Shown here one piece after another: positions 5,960 to 13,091 of a stretch of DNA of 21,171 bases (positions are counted from its first letter, which is position 1; every line of letters starts with the position of its first letter). This stretch comes from Bacteroidales bacterium UBA6401 (GTDB lineage Bacteria; Bacteroidota; Bacteroidia; Bacteroidales; UBA932), in the NCBI GenBank assembly GCA_002438635.1, contig DJPX01000030.1, forward strand, positions 31,445 through 52,615, given 5' to 3'. The notes beneath the pieces were generated by a model. It did no database searches, was not told the DNA's origin, and was given only the letters and a program-made list of their open reading frames with translations. A program made the translations under genes and the position numbers.

Positions 5960-7210
5960 ATGAGTAAAAGAGTAGTTATAACAGGAATGGGCGTTTTGTC
6001 CTGCTTGGGTCATGATGTTGATACATTTTGGGGTAACCTTGTAAATGGTGTATGCGGAATAGACTATATACAGAGTTTTCCTACGGAAGGTTTTGCAGTA
6101 AAGATAGGTGGGGAGGTAAGAGATTTCAATCCTGAGGATTTCGGGATGGACAGACCATTTATTCGTAAACAGGATAAATTTACCATTTTTGCTATGGCTT
6201 CCGCATATCAGGCTGCAAAGGATAGTGGCATAGTTTCGGGAGAAAATATAGATCCTTTTAGATATGGCGTATATATAGGAAGTGGAATTGGAGGGTTTGA
6301 AACTATTCAAAGAGAGGTGTCTAAGATATTGGAAGACCCTACAGGACAGTGGATTTCGCCAAATTTTGTTCCTTGTATTATAGGTAACATGGCAGCAGGC
6401 CAAGTCGCTATTAAGTTTAAGGCCAATGGACCTTGCATCGATGTGGTCACTGCTTGCGCCACATCGACTCATGCTATAGGCGAAGCGTATCGCGCCATAA
6501 AACATGGATATGCCGATGCCATACTTTCAGGAGGAACAGATAAGGCTGTGATACCTATTGGTATTGCGGCTTTCGCAAATGCCAAGACTTTGTCTAAAAT
6601 AGAAGACCCCCAAAAAGCATCTCTTCCATTTAATGCACATAGAGATGGATTTGTGATGGCGGAAGGCTCTGCCGTGCTTATGCTTGAGGAATACGAACAT
6701 GCCAAGGCGCGCGGAGCCAAAATTTATGCTGAGATAGTGGGTTATGGCTCTACTTGTGATGCTTATCATGCTACGGCGCCTAATAAAGAAGGCACTACTC
6801 AGGCTCGGTGTATAAGTGATGCATTGGCTGAGGCTGCATTTGATCCTATGAAGGATAGCCTGTACATAAATGCGCATGGCACTGCGACTCGTCTAAATGA
6901 TCTATCTGAGACGAGGGCTTGCAAAATTGCCTTAGGGGATTATGCATATAAGGCGCATATCTCTTCAACCAAGTCTATGCATGGGCATATGTTGGGTGCA
7001 ACCGGTGCGGCAGAAGCGATAGTTGCCGTCAAGGCATTGCGCGATGGTATAGTTCCGCCTACCATTAATCTTGATGAGGTGGATCCTGAACTGGATTTGA
7101 ATTATACACCTAACGAGGCTGAAAAATGCGATCTTACATTGGCCATCTCCAATTCCTTTGGCTTCGGGGGGCACAACGGGTGTTTAGCATTTAGAAAGGT
7201 TGCAGAATAG
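5960..7210 (+). CDS. fabF: Beta-ketoacyl-ACP synthase II (FabF type)
   Basis: The 416-residue protein condenses malonyl-ACP with acyl-ACP in fatty-acid elongation (cytosol). The KAS triad is complete: C166 in TACATST, H306 in NAHGTATRLND, and H343 in STKSMHGHMLGATGA, with K338 nearby. The C-terminal glycine loop NSFGFGGHNG is intact. The start is supported by the canonical MSKRVVITGMGVLS opening and the -7 box upstream. The 3' end is unusual. A second copy of its last 59 bases lies at 8476-8534 and reads on as GAA-TAT-TAG, so the ancestral protein probably ended ...KVAEY. Here an insertion supplies TAG one codon earlier and the final Tyr is lost. A housekeeping FabF is most likely, though a secondary-metabolism or aryl-polyene-type KAS cannot be excluded, as no acyl carrier protein gene is adjacent. 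Confidence 0.87.
   Translation: MSKRVVITGMGVLSCLGHDVDTFWGNLVNGVCGIDYIQSFPTEGFAVKIGGEVRDFNPEDFGMDRPFIRKQDKFTIFAMASAYQAAKDSGIVSGENIDPFRYGVYIGSGIGGFETIQREVSKILEDPTGQWISPNFVPCIIGNMAAGQVAIKFKANGPCIDVVTACATSTHAIGEAYRAIKHGYADAILSGGTDKAVIPIGIAAFANAKTLSKIEDPQKASLPFNAHRDGFVMAEGSAVLMLEEYEHAKARGAKIYAEIVGYGSTCDAYHATAPNKEGTTQARCISDALAEAAFDPMKDSLYINAHGTATRLNDLSETRACKIALGDYAYKAHISSTKSMHGHMLGATGAAEAIVAVKALRDGIVPPTINLDEVDPELDLNYTPNEAEKCDLTLAISNSFGFGGHNGCLAFRKVAE
7151..7209 (+). repeat. 59-bp direct repeat, copy 1 (3' end of fabF)
   Basis: Begins AATTCCTTTGGCTTCGGGGG and ends GGTTGCAGAATA. It is identical to 8476-8534 except at 7177 (C here, T in copy 2). That change is silent in the fabF frame (AAC/AAT, both Asn). 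The copies are exactly 1,325 bases apart and bound the inserted protease/lipoprotein segment. Confidence 0.95.
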
Positions 7211-7214
7211 ATAA

Positions 7215-7829
7215 TCACCACCTTACTTTGCCGCTTCCTCTGACTATTGTTCCATTAGATGCCTCCATTTCTATAAATATGGTGAAAAGTCCTTTATTTG
7301 TGGGAACTTGTGTAAAGTGCAATAGAAATTCATTATACATCATATATAAATCTTTAGCGGTCAAATCACATGCCATCTTGTTTATTCTGACTAGTTTGGG
7401 AGAACTCGTATAGTGTGTCTTGACATAATCGTAGGGAGAAAAAAAGGATACCTCAACGATTTTTGTTGATGGTTCACCAGCTTTAACGTTAGGGAAATCG
7501 ACATCGCTATAAATATTGATTTTCTGAAAATCATTTACCACAGATTTGACAGGCATAAGGTATTTGGTATCATTATAATCGGTATCGCCATATTTTTCAC
7601 TGTAAAAACTATATTTTTCATCGCCTTTTTTATAATAGTTCCCGCTGCAAAGCACCTTGTAATAGCCTTGCCCATATGATTCTCTTGTTATAGTGCATGA
7701 ACTGACATCCAAATATGAAGAAACAAAATTTTCTGAAATTGAAGTAGAATTATAATTTTCGTTTGTCTTGTTGCAATTCACGAACAAGACACTACTTAAA
7801 AGTAGAATTGGAATGTGTTTGTTATTCAT
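7215..7829 (-). CDS. Hypothetical lipoprotein paired with the C10 protease remnant
   Basis: The 204-residue predicted lipoprotein has signal residues 1-18 and lipobox LFVNC (C19). The mature protein is polar and rich in Tyr, Ser and Lys, with alternating strand-like patches (for example YYKVLCSGNYYKKG and TKIVEVSFFSPYDYV). It ends in a strand-rich region with GLFTIFIEMEASNGTIVRGSGKVRW. I recognise no family. Its ATG lies inside the last codons of the C10 protease remnant (ATGAATAA, where TAA is the protease stop), so it was translationally coupled to the protease. By position it could be an inhibitor, chaperone or surface partner; C10 peptidases often have adjacent small secreted inhibitors. 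It lies wholly in the inserted segment and ends 4 bases from the fabF stop. It may still be made although the protease is broken. Confidence 0.65.
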   Translation of the reverse strand: MNNKHIPILLLSSVLFVNCNKTNENYNSTSISENFVSSYLDVSSCTITRESYGQGYYKVLCSGNYYKKGDEKYSFYSEKYGDTDYNDTKYLMPVKSVVNDFQKINIYSDVDFPNVKAGEPSTKIVEVSFFSPYDYVKTHYTSSPKLVRINKMACDLTAKDLYMMYNEFLLHFTQVPTNKGLFTIFIEMEASNGTIVRGSGKVRW

Positions 7830-8175
7830 AACATACAGGATTAGTTATTCCGACATTCATTTGTAATTTAAATTGATAGTAATTATCTTCACCTTCGCTT
7901 GTTGTCTTTGTGAAGTCTTTTGTGATATCCGTTATGTATCCTCCATCGTTTGTGTCAAATTTTCCAGAGAAGTAATAACCATTGTCTAAACCATGCCATC
8001 CCATATTACAGTGAACTAGATACTGATATAGTTCTACTGGATGAACTTCTCCGTTTGAATAAGCATACCTTGTTCGATGTCTTTTTAATAATTGATCTAT
8101 TACCCATGCATGTCCTCCGCTAAAGGATGTTGTAGTGCTAATGGTTATTCCTAAAATTTGTTTTTCCTGACTTCG
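7822..8175 (-). pseudogene. C10 (streptopain-type) peptidase, C-terminal remnant
   Basis: Read upstream from the usual methionine (8004), the same frame stays open to a TGA at 8176 and gives about 117 residues of a C10 cysteine peptidase. GGHAWVIDQLLK contains the catalytic His (codon 8110-8112). HCNMGWHGLDNGYYFSG matches the family's H(V/C)NWGWxG...NGYY block. The first Trp of that block is Met here, which also suggests decay. The catalytic-Cys half of the peptidase is missing. Directly upstream, in the same frame but beyond the stop, lies the lipoprotein signal and propeptide-like piece (8176-8409). The gene therefore appears to have lost an internal part of roughly 200 residues. At the junction the motif GTGACG occurs twice (minus strand, near 8175-8190), which could be a deletion footprint. 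A start at 8004 would make only a 60-residue fragment. Confidence 0.72.
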
Positions 8176-8409
8176 TCACTGCGTCACCCTAAATACCAAA
8201 ATGTTCGAATTATCTTGATCTATTTCACGCATTGTTGCTTTTGTATTTATTTGTAGGTCCTCTAGTAAGGAGGTTACCTCATTAATAGCCTCTTCCCGGC
8301 TGACAAAAGTGGGACAATGCTTATTTGAGCAGTTCACATCGACATTTTCATTGGAAACGCACGACAATACCAAAAAATAAAAGGTTAAATAGTAAATCAA
8401 TTTTTTCAT
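8176..8409 (-). CDS. Lipoprotein N-terminal remnant of the C10 peptidase (signal plus propeptide-like)
   Basis: This frame encodes 77 residues: a lipoprotein signal with lipobox LVLSC (C17), a short cysteine-containing stretch, then FVSREEAINEVTSLLEDL. The last resembles the start of the Spi/propeptide domain that precedes C10 peptidases (xISxEEAxxxAxxFL). It stops at TGA 8176-8178, in frame with the C10 C-terminal remnant that follows directly. I read both as parts of one former gene, with a deletion between them. A free 77-residue lipoprotein could still be expressed from the ATG at 8409, and free propeptide-like proteins can act as C10 inhibitors, but no partner protease is visible here. 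Confidence 0.6.
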   Translation of the reverse strand: MKKLIYYLTFYFLVLSCVSNENVDVNCSNKHCPTFVSREEAINEVTSLLEDLQINTKATMREIDQDNSNILVFRVTQ

Positions 8410-8475
8410 ATACTATGTGGCTATTAATTATTGGGCTAAGGTAAGAAAAAAAATTGTTTTTAAAAATACGAGTGA

Positions 8476-8534
8476 AATTCCTTTGGCTTCGGGGGGCACA
8501 ATGGGTGTTTAGCATTTAGAAAGGTTGCAGAATA
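8476..8534 (+). repeat. 59-bp direct repeat, copy 2 (detached fabF 3' end)
   Basis: This is the same sequence as 7151-7209 with one silent difference at 8502. In the fabF frame it reads NSFGFGGHNGCLAFRKVAEY and then TAG at 8536-8538. It therefore looks like the original fabF terminus, now cut off from its gene. It touches the stop codon of the Clp_N gene (8535). Confidence 0.95.
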
Positions 8535-9068
8535 TTAGGAAACAGTTTTTCCGGGAGTATCTATCAGTCTTAGGATGCTGACAGGGGCATTGGATGAAAC
8601 GCTGGTTTCTTTTACGACTTTAGCTTGTAGACGCCCATGCTCTTTTAGGTAGTTCTTGACAACCGTATGATCTAGGCCTCTTTCTTTAAAGTATGTTAAG
8701 CAGTTACTCTCGGAAGATGCTAAAATAGCCAGAAGCAGATGTGCAGGGATTATCTTTTCGGATTGAGCAATATGGGCTTCTATAATACTTAGATTTAGAG
8801 CGTTTCTGGCGCTGCGAGAGAATGCTATCTTGTTTTCTTCCGAGTATGGAAGAGAATGTGGATGAAACAGCTTTTTTTCCAAAAACCCTTTTAATTCATC
8901 GGGTTTAATGCCCAATTCCGTCAGGGCATAGTAAGCTCCGTTGTCTTTATGGCGCAGTATCCCAAGCAGGAGATGGTCTGTGGTTATGACATAGTCTCCT
9001 GTTCTCATAGCTTCTTCCTTTGAGTATGCGAGAATGCTGATTATGTCTTGCGATACCTGTGTCTGCAT
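8535..9068 (-). CDS. Stand-alone Clp N-terminal (Clp_N) domain protein
   Basis: The 177-residue protein consists of the double Clp_N repeat found at the front of ClpA/ClpC-type unfoldases: repeat one at about residues 5-70 (AMRTGDYVITTDHLLLGILRH) and repeat two at about 80-145 (NALNLSIIEAHIAQSEKIIPAHLLLAILAS). A 30-residue tail follows. There is no AAA+ module or Walker motif, so it cannot unfold proteins itself. It may act as an adaptor or substrate-binding module for a ClpC protease encoded elsewhere, which is inference. The gene diverges from gyrA. A -7 box ends four bases before its ATG, implying a leaderless mRNA. Its stop touches the duplicated fabF end. Confidence 0.87.
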   Translation of the reverse strand: MQTQVSQDIISILAYSKEEAMRTGDYVITTDHLLLGILRHKDNGAYYALTELGIKPDELKGFLEKKLFHPHSLPYSEENKIAFSRSARNALNLSIIEAHIAQSEKIIPAHLLLAILASSESNCLTYFKERGLDHTVVKNYLKEHGRLQAKVVKETSVSSNAPVSILRLIDTPGKTVS

Positions 9069-9072
9069 AGCG

Positions 9073-9080
9073 CAAAATTA
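9073..9080 (-). promoter_or_regulatory. -7 box of the Clp_N gene
   Basis: On the minus strand TAATTTTG fits TAnnTTTG and ends four bases before the ATG at 9068, so the mRNA would start at about the first codon. No TTTG stands at the expected -33 position. Confidence 0.5.
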
Positions 9081-9090
9081 GCAATATTAT

Positions 9091-9121
9091 TTTGTCCTAC
9101 GCGACTTTTTTGTTAAATTTG
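9091..9121 (+). promoter_or_regulatory. gyrA promoter
   Basis: TTTG (9091-9094), a 19-base spacer and TAAATTTG (9114-9121) form a full Bacteroides-type -33/-7 promoter. Transcription from about 9127 would give a leader of nearly 120 bases before the gyrA ATG at 9246. A perfect 6-bp hairpin lies in that leader (TAAGAG 9163-9168 with CTCTTA 9172-9177, three-base loop). Confidence 0.7.
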
Positions 9122-9245
9122 TATGCTTAGTAACTTGAGAAAAATAAGTTGCGTCAGATAAGTAAGAGCTTCTCTTAGATGATGTAGGTTATCTGGGAAA
9201 GTTGCTTAGTTAAAAGGTAATTTTAGAAAAAATAATATAGAAAAT

Positions 9246-11759
9246 ATGGAGAATGAAGTGAAGCCGCAGGGCATCATAGAGCCAGTAGAGATAGATCATG
9301 AGATGCGTACTGCCTACATAGACTATTCGATGTCTGTGATCGTGTCCAGAGCTCTTCCTGATGCGCGAGATGGCCTTAAGCCGGTACAGCGCAGGGTGCT
9401 TTTCGGTATGGATGGGTTAGGTCTCAGTTATAGTGGACAGACAAAAAAATCGGCCAGAATAGTGGGTGAGGTGTTGGGTAAGTTCCATCCTCACGGAGAT
9501 AGTTCGGTTTATGATGCGATGGCCAGGTTGGCCCAGGATTGGAATCAAAGATATCCTCTTGTCTTCGGACAGGGTAACTTCGGTAGTATGGATGGTGACC
9601 CGGTAGCCGCGATGAGGTACACTGAGGCAAAATTGGCCAAGATATCAGAAAGCGTACTTTGCGACCTTGATAAGGATACAGTAGATTTTACGCTTAATTT
9701 TGACGATACCATTCAGGAGCCCACAGTGCTTCCTACCAAGGTCCCGTTATTGCTACTTAATGGTTCGTCCGGTATAGCAGTGGGTATGGCTACGAATATG
9801 GCTCCTCATAACCTTTCTGAAGTGTGCGATGCTATCTGTGCCTACATAGATAACCCAGATATAGATGTGGCTTCGCTTATGGAGTACATAAAAGGGCCGG
9901 ATTTCCCTACAGGTGGCATAATAATGGGGCGTCAGGGGATAGTCGATGCTTACACTACAGGTAGAGGACGCGTAGTGATAAGAGCTAAAGCAGATATCGA
10001 AGAAAGAAACGGACGTAGCGTGATAGTCGTTACCGAAGTGCCTTATATGGTTAATAAGGCCGATATGATCTCTCGTATTGGGGAAATGATACGCGATAAG
10101 AAGATAGATGGCATATCTGAAATTAAGGAACTTACCAGTAGGGAAGGGATAAGAATCGAATTCTTGGTAAAGAAAGACGCTAATGCCAATGTCGTCCTTA
10201 ACACGCTTTACAAATACACGGCGCTTCAGTCAAGTTTTGCCATTAATAATGTGGCTCTAGTGTCAGGTCGCCCTCAGACATTGACTTTAAAGGATATGTT
10301 AAAGTGCTTTGTGGATTTCCGTCACGAGGTTATTGTTAGAAGAACCAGATATGACTTGGAAAAGGCTAAGGCACGTGAGCATATATTGGAGGGATTGTTA
10401 AAGGCAATAGATATAATAGACGAGGTTATAGCTGTCATAAGAGGTTCCAGCAATGTGGATGTGGCTAAATCAGAGCTGGTTTCAAGATTCGGATTTACTG
10501 AGATTCAGGCTTCAGCTATAGTTGAGATGCGTCTTCGTCAGCTTACAGGTTTGGAAAAAGATAAGCTGCTGGAAGAGAAAAACAGGCTCGTTGAATTTAT
10601 CGCAGAATGTGAGAAGATACTTGGAAGCGAGGAGCTTCAGCTTGAAATTGTGAAGAAGGAGTCTTTGGAGTTGAAAGAAAAGTTCGGAGATGCTCGTCGT
10701 AGCGAGATAACTCTTAGCGCTGATGATTTTAATCCGGAGGATTTTTATGCAGATGAGGATGTGGTAATCACAATATCGCATTTGGGTTACATTAAGAGAA
10801 CATCGCTTTCGGAATTCCGCGTGCAGTCTCGTGGTGGTGTAGGGAAAAAGGCCGGAAGTATGCGCGAGGAAGACTTTATCGAGCATATTTATGTGGCAAA
10901 TATGCATTCGACTATGTTGTTCTTCACGGAGAAGGGACTTTGCTACAGACTTAAAGTATATGAAATCCCAGAGGGTAGCAGAACATCGAAAGGACGTGCG
11001 GTCCAGAACCTTTTAACTATAGATCAGGACGATAAGATACGCACATACTTGAATGCGGCGAAGATAGAAAGTAGGGAATATACAGATAGTCACTATGTGG
11101 TTCTATTCACTAAGAATGGTGTCATAAAGAGAACATGCCTTACCGAATTTGCAAATGTGCGTAGCCGTAATAAGGGGCTTATAGCTATAACATTTAAAGA
11201 TGGTGATTCTTTGCTTGACGCACAACTCACCAATGGACACGAGCAGATAATGATTGCGGCACGAGAAGGGCGTTGCGTAAGATTTGACGAGAATGATGCA
11301 CGTGAACTAGGAAGAAATTCTATGGGGGTACGTGGTATTAATATTGCAGAAGGGGATGAGGTTGTAGGCGCGATTAGTACAGATGTTAACGCTCCAGATG
11401 CTTCACGCTATACTGTGCTGGTGGTAAGTGAGAATGGCTATGGTAAACGCTCTAATGCCGATGAATATCGTCTTACCGCACGAGGCGCAAAGGGTGTCTT
11501 GACATTGAATGTTACGGAGAAGACGGGTAAACTCGTTGCCATAAAATCCGTTACTGAAAATAATGATATTATGATAATAACCCGTAGTGGTCTTACTATA
11601 AGAATGGCGGTAACAGGCATAAGTCTATTGAGTAGAGCTACCCAAGGTGTTAGGTTGATTAGTCTGCGTGATGGAGATAGTATAGCTGCAGTATCGGTAG
11701 TAGCTCATGAGAGTGAAGACGAATCGCTTTCGGAGGTTGATGAACAAGTAAATGAATAA
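9246..11759 (+). CDS. gyrA: DNA gyrase subunit A
   Basis: The 837-residue protein is the breakage-reunion subunit of gyrase; with GyrB it introduces negative supercoils. The N-terminal topoisomerase IIA domain has the catalytic tyrosine Y125 (AAMRYTEAKL). The quinolone pocket HPHGDSSVYD has S86 and D90 at the positions of E. coli S83 and D87, the sensitive-type residues. A coiled-coil arm lies near residues 360-475. The C-terminal beta-pinwheel (about 505-815) has a degenerate GyrA box QSRGGVG (527-533), lacking the basic residues of the usual QRRGG(R/K)G. ParC was considered, but the complete pinwheel and acidic tail (ESEDESLSEVDEQVNE) fit GyrA better. It is followed after 12 bases by the TPR gene and preceded by a good promoter. 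Confidence 0.95.
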   Translation: MENEVKPQGIIEPVEIDHEMRTAYIDYSMSVIVSRALPDARDGLKPVQRRVLFGMDGLGLSYSGQTKKSARIVGEVLGKFHPHGDSSVYDAMARLAQDWNQRYPLVFGQGNFGSMDGDPVAAMRYTEAKLAKISESVLCDLDKDTVDFTLNFDDTIQEPTVLPTKVPLLLLNGSSGIAVGMATNMAPHNLSEVCDAICAYIDNPDIDVASLMEYIKGPDFPTGGIIMGRQGIVDAYTTGRGRVVIRAKADIEERNGRSVIVVTEVPYMVNKADMISRIGEMIRDKKIDGISEIKELTSREGIRIEFLVKKDANANVVLNTLYKYTALQSSFAINNVALVSGRPQTLTLKDMLKCFVDFRHEVIVRRTRYDLEKAKAREHILEGLLKAIDIIDEVIAVIRGSSNVDVAKSELVSRFGFTEIQASAIVEMRLRQLTGLEKDKLLEEKNRLVEFIAECEKILGSEELQLEIVKKESLELKEKFGDARRSEITLSADDFNPEDFYADEDVVITISHLGYIKRTSLSEFRVQSRGGVGKKAGSMREEDFIEHIYVANMHSTMLFFTEKGLCYRLKVYEIPEGSRTSKGRAVQNLLTIDQDDKIRTYLNAAKIESREYTDSHYVVLFTKNGVIKRTCLTEFANVRSRNKGLIAITFKDGDSLLDAQLTNGHEQIMIAAREGRCVRFDENDARELGRNSMGVRGINIAEGDEVVGAISTDVNAPDASRYTVLVVSENGYGKRSNADEYRLTARGAKGVLTLNVTEKTGKLVAIKSVTENNDIMIITRSGLTIRMAVTGISLLSRATQGVRLISLRDGDSIAAVSVVAHESEDESLSEVDEQVNE

Positions 11760-11771
11760 ATTCGAAACAAT

Positions 11772-13091
11772 ATGAAAAGAATTCTTTTAGTTTTAGCGCT
11801 TTTAGCTTCGGTCGGTGTTGCTGATGCGCAGCAGTCTGTAAAGAGTATTCCGGCATCTGAAAAAGCTGTGGAGAAGGCTCTTTTAAAGACGGAAAATCCT
11901 AAGCAAGCAGTAAAACCTGATACTTGGATTAAACTTGGACGAGCATATCTCGATGCGTATAGCGCACCTATGGGAAATGCTTGGATTGGTGCAACACGTG
12001 CCGACTTGGCATTGATCTTGGGTGATGATAAGCCTTCTAGTGAGGAGTGGGTAAACATCTCCGGTACAGAGTTTATCAAAGCCGTATTCGAAACCCGTAA
12101 CTACTACTATAACAAGCAAGAAGTTCTTCAAATGATAGAGGTTACAAAGCCTGTTTATCCGGATGTACTTGAAAGAGCATTGGCCGCTTATGAAAAGGCA
12201 GACTCTCTTGACGAAAAAGGTAAAAAAACAAAGGATTTGAAAGAGGCTTTTAAATTGGTGTCATCAAAATTTGTAGATGAGGCTTATACGGCTTACACCC
12301 TTGGTAACCTTGAGAAGGCAGAGTTTTATTTTGAAAAGGCGGTGGAAGCATCTGAGCATCATCCATATTCCGTTGTGGATACTAATGCTGTATATAATTC
12401 CGCATTGCTTTCTTATATGCTTGGAAACTATGACAATGCAGAAAAGTTCTATAAGAAGAGTCTGGATCTTGGATATTATGGAGATGAAGGCGACGCTTAC
12501 GCAAAACTTGCAGATATTTCTTTAAAACAGAAGGATACATTGGCTTGTCGCAATTATCTTGAGGAAGCTTTTTCTAAATTCCCTCATAGTCAGAGCGTTC
12601 TTGTAGGCCTTATTAACTTCTATATGAATTCGGGAGAAAATACTGATCGTCTATTCGAGCTTGTCGATGCGGCTAAGCAGAACGAGCCTAATAATGCATC
12701 TCTTTATTATGTAGAAGGTAATATTTATCTTCAGCTTGGACGCGAAGATGAAGCTATTGCTGCATATAGTGAGTGTGCTAAAATTAATCCCGAGTACGAA
12801 TTCGGCTACATTGGCATAGGTCAGCTCTACTATAACAAAGCTGTCGCTATTCAGGAGCAGGCGACTAACGAACTTGATGATGCGAAATATGCTGTTCTCG
12901 TGGAACAATTCGAACAAACTCTTAAGCAGTGTATCGAGCCATTCGAGTTAGCATATTCTATCACTAAGGATGATAAGATTAAAGTTGCAATAGCTGAGTA
13001 TCTAAGGAATGCTTGCTATAGATTCAGCACAGATCCTGCATACGAGGCTAAATACAAGAAATACGATGCAATCGTAAAGGGCGAAGAATAA
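11772..13091 (+). CDS. Secreted tetratricopeptide-repeat protein
   Basis: The 439-residue protein has a Sec signal peptide, MKRILLVLALLASVGVADA, with likely cleavage after residue 19. There is no lipobox, so it is probably periplasmic. TPR-like helical pairs lie at about 170-198 (AYTLGNLEKAEFYFEKAVE), 207-236 (YMLGNYDNAEKFYKKSLDLG), 241-275 and 311-345 (EGNIYLQLGREDEAIAAYSECAKINP). The N-terminal 160 residues are helical without clear repeats. TPR proteins hold protein complexes together; no partner can be deduced. It starts 12 bases after the gyrA stop and probably shares its transcript, an arrangement I recall from other Bacteroidales. Its stop codon abuts the phoH stop on the other strand, leaving no room for a terminator. 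Confidence 0.88.
   Translation: MKRILLVLALLASVGVADAQQSVKSIPASEKAVEKALLKTENPKQAVKPDTWIKLGRAYLDAYSAPMGNAWIGATRADLALILGDDKPSSEEWVNISGTEFIKAVFETRNYYYNKQEVLQMIEVTKPVYPDVLERALAAYEKADSLDEKGKKTKDLKEAFKLVSSKFVDEAYTAYTLGNLEKAEFYFEKAVEASEHHPYSVVDTNAVYNSALLSYMLGNYDNAEKFYKKSLDLGYYGDEGDAYAKLADISLKQKDTLACRNYLEEAFSKFPHSQSVLVGLINFYMNSGENTDRLFELVDAAKQNEPNNASLYYVEGNIYLQLGREDEAIAAYSECAKINPEYEFGYIGIGQLYYNKAVAIQEQATNELDDAKYAVLVEQFEQTLKQCIEPFELAYSITKDDKIKVAIAEYLRNACYRFSTDPAYEAKYKKYDAIVKGEE

Larger units (their letters stand above)
7210..8534. mobile_element. Inserted 1.3-kb segment bounded by the fabF 3'-end repeats
   Basis: Removing 7210-8534 joins the fabF 3' end directly to the converging Clp_N gene. It restores a fabF frame ending GAA-TAT-TAG, whose stop overlaps the Clp_N stop by four bases. 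The segment carries only minus-strand accessory sequence: a decayed C10 protease and a lipoprotein gene. No recombinase, transposase or tRNA lies inside, and no inverted repeats are visible at its ends. It resembles a non-autonomous integrated element with att-like repeats, or foreign DNA brought in by recombination through shared fabF sequence. I cannot choose between these. Confidence 0.6.

Noticed and set aside
8476..8538. A second, partial ketoacyl synthase gene
   Set aside because: Only the last 59 bases plus stop are present, and homology ends abruptly on the left. It is a repeat left by an insertion, not a separate gene.
9163..9177. Riboswitch in the gyrA leader
   Set aside because: There is only one small hairpin, no T run and no known aptamer pattern.
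10512..10907. Minus-strand frame of 131 codons within gyrA
   Set aside because: It is antisense to a strongly conserved part of gyrA, and its translation is rich in Cys, Ile and Leu with no domain. It is a shadow frame.
9246..11759. Topoisomerase IV subunit A (ParC) instead of GyrA
   Set aside because: A full C-terminal pinwheel, an acidic tail and a recognisable though degenerate GyrA box favour GyrA.
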